Below are positions 1 to 5,082 of a DNA stretch of 5,082 nt, in pieces. The translations under genes and the position numbers were made by a program. The DNA lies in contig WGAU01000167.1 in assembly GCA_015494645.1 (NCBI GenBank), positions 1-5,082 of the forward strand. The letters run 5' to 3'. Each line of letters begins with the position of its first letter. Position 1 is the stretch's first letter. The stretch comes from Aquificota bacterium (lineage in GTDB: Bacteria; Thermosulfidibacterota; Thermosulfidibacteria; Thermosulfidibacterales; Thermosulfidibacteraceae). The notes below the pieces were generated by a model. The model saw nothing but the letters and a program-made list of their open reading frames with translations. It did no database searches and had not been told where the DNA came from.

Positions 1-166
1 ATATACATTATCAGACATTAAAGTTTATCCGCCGATATGCTCTAAACCGCTAAAAATTCCAATAAGATGTGTTGTTAACCCAATGTTGCAAAAGTTTGAT
101 AGGATGCGTTAAACTGGCGTGGATTCTGTGGTTGTTTTCTTTGTGGGTTGATCTAAGATATTGGTG
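1..166. other. Region downstream of the operon; no clear gene or terminator
   Basis: The kinase-helicase gene stops at 167-169. No GC-rich hairpin followed by a T-run is visible on the minus strand in this stretch, so the operon may read on. At the very edge a minus-strand ATG (16-18) opens a frame reading MSDNVY before the window ends, with a weak GGCGGA about nine bases upstream. It could be the start of the next gene but is too short to claim. The plus strand shows no convincing gene. A TAAAGTTT...GCCGATAT sequence at 19-38 resembles flagellar sigma-28 elements but is spaced far too closely. A small palindrome around GTTAAC (74-79) is unremarkable. Confidence 0.5.
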
Positions 167-2764
167 TTAAAGGCCTAACATCTCCTTAAGGAACCTGGAG
201 GGTTTCTCTTCAAATCTGGTGTATCTTGAAGAAAACCTGTAGTACGTAATGAACAACTTTTCAGTTGCTCTGGTTATTGCTGTATAGCAAAGCCTCCTTT
301 CCTCTTCCATCTCTTCCTCTATACCCATAGCCTTTGATAGTGGAAACTCACCTTCCACCATTCCAACGAGAAACACTACTGGGAATTCCAAGCCTTTTGC
401 CGAGTGAACAGATAGCAATCTTACCCCTTCGTCTTCCTCGGCAAGACCAGAATCCACAAGGAATTTTACGTAATTTAGGAATCCACTAATGGTTTTGGTG
501 CGGCTCCTCTCTTCAAAATCTTTAGCCTGTTTAAAAAGCTCGTCTATTGAGTTTAATCTCACCAATCCATTTACCCCTTCAGGATCCCCTTTCTTTATGC
601 CTACATATCTCAAAAGCAGTGATAGAACCTCAGTGGGCCGTTTGCACTCTTTGACTTTCTCGAGAAGCGCTTCCAGCTCTCTTTCCTCCTTGGCCTCTTC
701 AAAGGTTATACCCAGCACGTACGATTTTGATAGGATTCTCTTTTTTATAAGTGGCCCAGGATTCACACTGTACTTTAGAAGATCTATAGCTAAAAGGATC
801 TCTTCCCTTCTATAAAAGCTCTTCCCAAACTGAAATGAGTAAGGGATCTTTCTTTTCTTGAATACCTGCTCAAACAACCTGCCCCTGGCGTTGGTACGGT
901 AAAGGACACAAAAGTCACTGTAGCTGTACCCTTCCTTTAACTTCAATATATCTATAATATCACAAACGAAATCAGCTTCATCTTGCGGAGTATTTAGCGC
1001 TTTCACATCAATGTAAAACCTACTCCCCTCTTTTGAGGTCCAAAACAACTTTGGAATCCTGTTTCTGTTGAATTGAATCAGATTAAAGGCAGCGTCCCTA
1101 ATATCTTTCGGTAAACGAAAGCTTTTGGTTAATTTAAATACCTTAAAAGAAGGATCTTCCTTAAGGAGTTTCATGTACTCAGGCTGGGCACCTCTCCATT
1201 GGTATATACTCTGATCGTCATCGCCAGTGATAAAAAGTCTTTTCCCCTCCCCTAATCTTTCAATAATAAATATCTGTGCTTTATTTAGGTCCTGCGCTTC
1301 ATCCACCAAGATGTGATGTATTCTACTTTTGTAAAACTCAACTACTTCTGGGTATTTCTTAAAAAGAAGAGCACAAAAATAGACCAAATCGTCATAATCA
1401 AGAGACCTTTCCGATACTATTGTCTCATGGTATATCTCCCAAAAATCCTCTAAAAGACTGTGCCATCTGCCGGTGGACGAAGCCAAAAATTCTTCTTTGT
1501 CCATTAAATTGGCTCGGGCAAAGTGAAACCTGTTCAATATATCTTTTATGACCGCATCTGATGCTGGCACATTGGTTGTAAGGTTCTGGGCTATTTTTTT
1601 GGCAAGTTGTTTTCTCTGCGAAGGAGGGATTATGGAAAAATCTTCTGGCAAACCCAGTAAGTATCCAAATCGGCTCAGTATTCGAAGGGCTATCTGGTGG
1701 AAATTTCCCAGCCACATGTCCTCAACTTTGCTTCCCAGAACTTTCTCCAGTCGCGCTTCTATCTCTCTATAGCCTCTAATGTTAAAGGTGGTTATCAGTA
1801 TCTCTGGTGGAGCAGCTATCCCTTCCTTTACAAGCCTGAGCGCCCTTGCAGTTAATGCATAAGTCTTGCCTGTTCCTGGCCCTCCTATCAGTAGGACATT
1901 GCTTTTGTCCTCGAAAACAGCTTCCTTCTGCTCATCTGAAAGCAGATTAAGCATATCTATCTTTTTGCTATCCCCTATCCTTAGAAGTTCAACTTTAACT
2001 GTCTTAGGGTTTATTGATTTTGCAAATTCAAGGCAATTTTCAAACCTTTCTTGCGGGTTGCGAGCAAGAGCTTTAGCTATAGGTTCTACCAATTCATCAG
2101 GAATATTAATAGAATCTACGTCGATTTCTTTATTTATCTTTTCTCTAAGTTCATCCAGAGACTCGGATCTGAAGGGATGTCTACCCGTAAGCATTTCCAC
2201 AAGTATTACAGCTACGCTCCACTGATCTGACAGAGCAGAGAATTCTCCCTTCCATGTTTCTGGAGCCATGTATAGAGGAGTCCCTCCCATGCTCATGGAA
2301 AGGTCTCCCTCAAAAAGTTTAGCGAGACCAAAATCTAAAAGTTTAATAAATCCATCATTGGTAACTATAATATTCTCAGGTTTAATATCCCTGTGGATCA
2401 CTCCTCTGGAGTGAGCAAAGTGTAGAGCATTAAGGAGCTGTTCGGCGTAAAAAACAGCTCTCTCTTTTGAAATAGGAGATTCTTTATCAATTATTTTCCT
2501 CAAGCTTGTGCCTTTTACATACTCCATTACTATTATCAATCTGTCGTCAACCATATCCACAGTGTAGAAACGGACAATGTTGGGGTGCTGTAAGTCTGCT
2601 AAAAGCTTGGCTTCTTCAAGAATATTATCAATGTTACCAGAAGATCTTATAACCTTAATTGCAAAATCTTTATTGAGAAGGGTATCTTCTGCTAAATAAA
2701 CGTCTCCGAACCTGCCTCCGCCCAGCCATTTTTTTAATAGGTAGCGCCCAAGCTTAAGGTTCAT
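167..2764 (-). CDS. Ser/Thr protein kinase fused to UvrD/PcrA-like SF1A DNA helicase
   Basis: An 865-residue soluble fusion. Residues about 8-252 form a complete Hanks-type kinase: glycine loop GGGRFG (15-20), Lys37 in AIKV, alpha-C Glu51, catalytic HRDIKPEN (Asp126, Lys128, Asn131), DFG (Asp144), APE (167-169) and SDQWS (179-183). All ATP and metal residues are intact, so it should be active. The activation loop holds Ser156, Ser158 and Thr162 as possible phosphosites. After a linker of about 20 residues comes a helicase (about 275-865): Q-motif Gln279, Walker A GGPGTGKT (294-301), motif Ib GNFHQIALRIL (353-363), DEAQD (488-492), GDDDQSIYQWRGA (514-526), KSFR (547-550), LYRTNARGR (621-629), SVHSAKGLEF (785-794) and CYTAITRA (826-833). 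The helicase part, about 590 residues, is shorter than typical UvrD or PcrA; the reduction appears to be around the 2B region. It should translocate 3'-5' on ssDNA using ATP. The start at 2764 directly precedes the kinase fold but has no Shine-Dalgarno, and the ATGA overlap suggests translational coupling. Kinase targets are unknown; the helicase itself or operon partners are plausible. It is not housekeeping uvrD by architecture. Confidence 0.95.
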   Translation of the reverse strand: MNLKLGRYLLKKWLGGGRFGDVYLAEDTLLNKDFAIKVIRSSGNIDNILEEAKLLADLQHPNIVRFYTVDMVDDRLIIVMEYVKGTSLRKIIDKESPISKERAVFYAEQLLNALHFAHSRGVIHRDIKPENIIVTNDGFIKLLDFGLAKLFEGDLSMSMGGTPLYMAPETWKGEFSALSDQWSVAVILVEMLTGRHPFRSESLDELREKINKEIDVDSINIPDELVEPIAKALARNPQERFENCLEFAKSINPKTVKVELLRIGDSKKIDMLNLLSDEQKEAVFEDKSNVLLIGGPGTGKTYALTARALRLVKEGIAAPPEILITTFNIRGYREIEARLEKVLGSKVEDMWLGNFHQIALRILSRFGYLLGLPEDFSIIPPSQRKQLAKKIAQNLTTNVPASDAVIKDILNRFHFARANLMDKEEFLASSTGRWHSLLEDFWEIYHETIVSERSLDYDDLVYFCALLFKKYPEVVEFYKSRIHHILVDEAQDLNKAQIFIIERLGEGKRLFITGDDDQSIYQWRGAQPEYMKLLKEDPSFKVFKLTKSFRLPKDIRDAAFNLIQFNRNRIPKLFWTSKEGSRFYIDVKALNTPQDEADFVCDIIDILKLKEGYSYSDFCVLYRTNARGRLFEQVFKKRKIPYSFQFGKSFYRREEILLAIDLLKYSVNPGPLIKKRILSKSYVLGITFEEAKEERELEALLEKVKECKRPTEVLSLLLRYVGIKKGDPEGVNGLVRLNSIDELFKQAKDFEERSRTKTISGFLNYVKFLVDSGLAEEDEGVRLLSVHSAKGLEFPVVFLVGMVEGEFPLSKAMGIEEEMEEERRLCYTAITRATEKLFITYYRFSSRYTRFEEKPSRFLKEMLGL
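2761..2764 (-). promoter_or_regulatory. ATGA stop/start overlap coupling ARPP-1-like and kinase-helicase translation
   Basis: The ARPP-1-like stop TGA and the kinase-helicase ATG share four bases. The 20 bases before this ATG on the minus strand are pyrimidine-rich (runs of CTTT and CCTT) with no Shine-Dalgarno. Translation of the fusion protein therefore probably depends on ribosomes that have just finished the ARPP-1-like protein. This would hold its level at or below that of its neighbour. The overlap is seen; the coupling is inferred from general knowledge of such junctions. Confidence 0.65.
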
Positions 2765-3618
2765 TTGGAAGGAAAGAAAGTTTCATGGAGGGATTTTTCC
2801 ATATAGAGACTTCTTTTCCCCTTTACCTTTGAAGATGCCAGAATCTCCTGCTTGCATCCTACTACCCTATTGGATGAAATGGCCTTACTTTGCTGAATAT
2901 CCTTCCAGATCCTTTGTACCTGGTTTAGATCTAACTTGAAGCTTTTCCCTTTGATTCTATCTTCCAGTGCGTCTAAGGCGTACCCTTTCAAAAGCTTGTC
3001 CTTCAATGACTTAAAGATCCTCTGACTTCCAAAAATATCACAACACAGAAATCCCCTGTTTGAAAACGCCATAACACCAACACAATCTTCCGGAGGATCC
3101 CATTTAGTGTAGAGTTCAAGCTCCTGTTCCCTTGCAGTGAAGCTGTGGTGCAGGGACATAGTTGCCGATGAAACCCTGAGAGTTGTTAACTTGTTCTCCA
3201 CAAGCTTCCAGACTTTATCCTGAGATACCCTTGTTACTCCTTCAAAAGTCAGGGTCATTCTTAATTTTGGAAAGGCTGAAAAACCTGTATGGAACTGTCT
3301 CTCCTCACCTTCCCAGCGCCCCTTTTCCACACAGACCACTTCCAAAGGTTCTTCCTTATTGCCCTCAACCACCGCTGAGTAGACAGCAATCCTGTCCTGA
3401 AGGGCTCCTATAAGCTCTTCACCGTCCATTATGAACAAAGGATCTTCAAGGGGGTTTTTGACCACAACTCTGTTAATATACCCCACCTCTTCTACAGAGG
3501 CTCCCTGCGATAGGCCTTCATCCAGCGGTATTACTTTAAGACACAGGTCATCCCCCAGTATAGGCACCAAAAGCATGTTTCCAAGTACAACAGGTGTTCC
3601 CAATTCTACCTTACGCAT
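2761..3618 (-). CDS. ARPP-1-like domain protein, function unknown
   Basis: A 285-residue soluble protein with no signal peptide or membrane segment. Its N-terminal half resembles the ARPP-1 family as I recall it (named for association with ADP-ribosylglycohydrolase and rhodanese-phosphatase genes). The recognisable blocks are a GYINRVVVKN strand (46-55), LFIMDGEELIGALQDR (61-76), and CVEKGRW (96-102). A later block, GVMAFSNRGFLCCDIFGS (181-198), and YALDALED (213-220) also look family-like. The GEEL acidic pair (Glu67, Glu68), Gln74-Asp75 and the Cys96/Glu98 block are the obvious candidates for conserved functional residues, but no catalytic mechanism is known to me. The C-terminal 50 residues are basic and Ser/Lys-rich, possibly a flexible tail. 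The ATG at 3618 is backed by an AAGGA ten bases upstream. The gene lies inside a translationally coupled operon, overlapping the exonuclease-WYL gene by 13 bases and the kinase-helicase gene by 4 (ATGA). This implies co-expression, and perhaps joint function, with both. The family call is from memory of motifs; the function is open. Confidence 0.72.
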   Translation of the reverse strand: MRKVELGTPVVLGNMLLVPILGDDLCLKVIPLDEGLSQGASVEEVGYINRVVVKNPLEDPLFIMDGEELIGALQDRIAVYSAVVEGNKEEPLEVVCVEKGRWEGEERQFHTGFSAFPKLRMTLTFEGVTRVSQDKVWKLVENKLTTLRVSSATMSLHHSFTAREQELELYTKWDPPEDCVGVMAFSNRGFLCCDIFGSQRIFKSLKDKLLKGYALDALEDRIKGKSFKLDLNQVQRIWKDIQQSKAISSNRVVGCKQEILASSKVKGKRSLYMEKSLHETFFPSK

Positions 3619-4448
3619 TTCTCTACGATCCTTATGTCCTTTATTCTGTCTACCCTAAAAAACTTCTCCTTCTCATCAATCAAGCACAAAGCCCTGAGGT
3701 ACCATCTATTGTGATTATTAAATAAATTAAGCGGAACCACTCTCCTTTTCAATTCCCTGCCGTTCAGATATGTAAAAACCAAATCACTGTCCGTTTCTAT
3801 GGCTTTGATAATCTTCTCTACAGTGGTTTGTGGATCCTTAGGCGTCCACACTCCCTCAAATTGAGAAAAATAATAGGGAGGACCAAAGAGTTTTAACAGT
3901 TCTTCCACGGTGCTTTCCTGGGTTATGCCACATTTTTCCATGGCAGAATGAAGGATGTAAGCGGTATGGGCAGCATCGCTCAGCGCCCTGTGAAAGTTTT
4001 TGTAAGGGCTTTTCCAGTACTTAGCAAGGTACTTTAGAGAATAGGACGGAAGGTTAGGAAACAAGTTCCTCAAAGAGCCACAGGTGTCAATGACCGGATT
4101 TTCAGGGAGCTTCCTCTCGGCTCTTTTTATGTTTGAGCAGAGTATCTTTAGGTCAAAGGGAGCATTGTGGGCGGCAAGCAAAGCCCCGTCTATGAAGCGA
4201 AAAAATTTGTCAACTATCTGGAAAAAGGTGGGAGCGCTTCTAACAACCTCATCACTTATGCCGTGGATTTTGATGACCTCTTTAGGGATAGGCACCGGTG
4301 GCCTCAAGACATGAGAAAAGGTATCTATAAGCCTTCCCCCCCTGAGCTTTACCGCGCCTATCTCAACTATATAGGATGTGGGCTCCAGACCCGTGGTTTC
4401 TGTATCTACGACAACAATGTCTATTTCCCCAATCCTTCTGTCAAGCAT
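3606..4448 (-). CDS. DEDDh 3'-5' exonuclease (DnaQ-like) fused to a C-terminal WYL domain
   Basis: A 280-residue two-domain protein. Residues about 10-172 form a DnaQ/epsilon-like exonuclease that should remove nucleotides from DNA or RNA 3' ends using two metal ions. The full DEDDh set is visible: Asp15 and Glu17 (VVDTETTG, ExoI), Asp99 (AHNAPFD, ExoII), His153 and Asp158 (HRALSDA, ExoIII). Residues about 207-278 form a WYL domain, with the name-giving RWYLRAL at 248-254 and the family's closing FRVDRI at 264-269. WYL domains are known as ligand-sensing modules, often in HTH regulators and CRISPR-Cas accessory proteins, and several bind nucleic acid or nucleotides. Here no HTH is present; the sensor is attached to a nuclease instead. 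The start at 4448 is supported by an AAAGG eight bases upstream, by overlap with the preceding stop, and by the exonuclease fold beginning a few residues in. The C-terminus overlaps the next gene by 13 bases. It is not the replicative epsilon subunit in any demonstrable way. A role in repair or defence is inferred. Confidence 0.93.
   Translation of the reverse strand: MLDRRIGEIDIVVVDTETTGLEPTSYIVEIGAVKLRGGRLIDTFSHVLRPPVPIPKEVIKIHGISDEVVRSAPTFFQIVDKFFRFIDGALLAAHNAPFDLKILCSNIKRAERKLPENPVIDTCGSLRNLFPNLPSYSLKYLAKYWKSPYKNFHRALSDAAHTAYILHSAMEKCGITQESTVEELLKLFGPPYYFSQFEGVWTPKDPQTTVEKIIKAIETDSDLVFTYLNGRELKRRVVPLNLFNNHNRWYLRALCLIDEKEKFFRVDRIKDIRIVEKCVR
3629..3633 (-). promoter_or_regulatory. Ribosome binding site of the ARPP-1-like gene
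   Basis: Minus-strand AAGGA lies ten bases before the ATG at 3616-3618, inside the WYL domain's coding sequence. It supports the start that gives a 13-base overlap with the upstream gene. Confidence 0.6.
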
Positions 4449-5082
4449 TACCGCAACCTTTCAATTTCCTCAGGCAACTTTTCCCAGTGATCTATTATAA
4501 CATGTGCCCTCTCGTCTGGACATACCCCTGTCTTGAGATAATGTCCGCTCCAAAAACCTGATCTCAAAGCCCCAAACACATCTGCTTGGGGATCATCCCC
4601 TATGTGCAGGAGCTGGTGAGGCTCAAGCTGTAGCTTAGATGCCGTCCACATAAAAATATCCCTTCTCGGTTTTCTAACACCAAGCCTGCAGGAAAGGGCC
4701 AGAACTGAAAAACAGCCCTTCAAGCCAAAATCTTCTATTAACTGTTCCTCTATGGTTCCATGCACGGTATTGGATATTACTGCGAGCTTTAGTCCCTTTT
4801 CCTTCAATGCCTTTACCGTCTCTATGGCTCCAGGATTGGGCCCGGGAAAGTGATGAAGTATAGAATCCACAAACACTTTACAACACTCTTCAACAAGTCC
4901 ATTTTCCTTAACACCTACCTTTTTAAGGAAGGTTTCCATAAGATCCTTTACACAGAATTCAAAGCCTGTCCTTTCCCTCCAAGATGTAAGTTCAACAATG
5001 GCTTGGGTGTATGCTTCTTCCACTTTTCCTTTGTCCATATTCAGAAGCCTACTGAATCGCTCAACCCTCTCCCTCCTTATGC
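4448..5082 (-). CDS. HAD-superfamily hydrolase (phosphatase-like), 5'-truncated by window edge
   Basis: Probable HAD-family phosphohydrolase acting on a small phosphorylated metabolite in the cytoplasm. Counting from the Met codon at 5036-5038, the visible motifs are motif II VISNT (Ser89), motif III Lys123 in RKPRRDIF, and motif IV IGDDPQAD (Asp148, Asp149, Asp153). An upstream helical region matches the HAD cap. Motif I (DxDGT), with the catalytic nucleophile, is absent. The frame stays open from that Met to the window edge with 14 more whole codons (ending ...RVERFSRLLN), which fit the start of a HAD cap domain. The Met at 5038 is therefore probably internal, and the true start and motif I lie beyond 5082. 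No good Shine-Dalgarno precedes 5038. The stop overlaps the next gene's ATG by one base (TAATG). The substrate is unknown; a phosphoglycolate phosphatase-like or generic haloacid dehalogenase-like role is possible. Family is secure, substrate is not. Confidence 0.88.
   Translation of the reverse strand, partial: IRRERVERFSRLLNMDKGKVEEAYTQAIVELTSWRERTGFEFCVKDLMETFLKKVGVKENGLVEECCKVFVDSILHHFPGPNPGAIETVKALKEKGLKLAVISNTVHGTIEEQLIEDFGLKGCFSVLALSCRLGVRKPRRDIFMWTASKLQLEPHQLLHIGDDPQADVFGALRSGFWSGHYLKTGVCPDERAHVIIDHWEKLPEEIERLR
4457..4461 (-). promoter_or_regulatory. Ribosome binding site of the exonuclease-WYL gene
   Basis: Minus-strand AAAGG lies eight bases before the ATG at 4446-4448, inside the last codons of the HAD gene. 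Together with the TAATG junction it fixes this start. Confidence 0.6.

Noticed and set aside
19..38. TAAAGTTT and GCCGATAT on the plus strand, like a flagellar sigma-28 promoter
   Set aside because: The two elements are separated by only four bases where about eleven are needed, and transcription would run antisense into the operon with no gene to serve.
1..166. Rho-independent terminator, CRISPR repeat or mobile-element end after the operon
   Set aside because: No stable hairpin with a T-run, no repeated unit and no terminal inverted repeats could be found by eye in this stretch.
489..815. Open frame on the plus strand (108 codons)
   Set aside because: It is antisense to the conserved helicase coding sequence, has Ser-rich low-information content and no recognisable domain or ribosome binding site; a shadow frame.
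1866..2225. Open frame on the plus strand (119 codons)
   Set aside because: Antisense to the kinase-helicase junction and Ser/Leu-rich with no motif; the minus-strand protein fully explains the sequence.
4167..4490. Open frame on the plus strand (107 codons)
   Set aside because: Antisense to the DEDDh exonuclease catalytic motifs; no domain and no start signal.
5071..5078. Strong minus-strand Shine-Dalgarno-like AAGGAGGG near the window edge
   Set aside because: It lies about 32 bases before the Met at 5038, too far. The nearby TTG at 5062-5064 is in another frame that hits a stop within eight codons. The sequence is explained as Arg/Glu codons of the HAD gene.

Overview
The window is a single, tightly packed bacterial operon read entirely on the minus strand. 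It runs from the right edge to a stop at 167. Genes overlap by 1 to 13 bases, there are Shine-Dalgarno-like sites, coding density is near total and base composition is moderately AT-rich. Proteins are rich in Lys, Glu and Leu, and arginine is often coded by AGG/AGA. This fits a compact-genome bacterium and would suit a thermophile such as a member of Aquificota, but the lineage guess is inference and weak.

Layout in transcription order, right to left: (1) 5082-4448, a HAD-superfamily phosphatase whose N-terminus lies outside the window; (2) 4448-3606, a DnaQ-like DEDDh 3'-5' exonuclease fused to a C-terminal WYL domain; (3) 3618-2761, a protein that looks like the ARPP-1 family, function unknown; (4) 2764-167, an 865-residue fusion of a complete Ser/Thr protein kinase to a complete UvrD/PcrA-type SF1A helicase. 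Positions 1-166 are non-coding or hold the first codons of a further gene.

The most notable content is the kinase-helicase fusion, next to an exonuclease that carries its own ligand-sensing module. Together they look like a regulated DNA-processing cassette. A plausible reading is that the WYL domain senses a nucleic-acid or nucleotide signal and gates the exonuclease, while the kinase domain controls the attached helicase or a partner by phosphorylation. The ARPP-1-like protein would be an accessory factor. Whether this is housekeeping repair or an anti-phage or anti-plasmid system cannot be decided from this window. No nuclease toxin, methylase, integrase, transposase or repeat boundary is visible. 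The HAD protein may be functionally linked (phosphatase) or merely co-transcribed.
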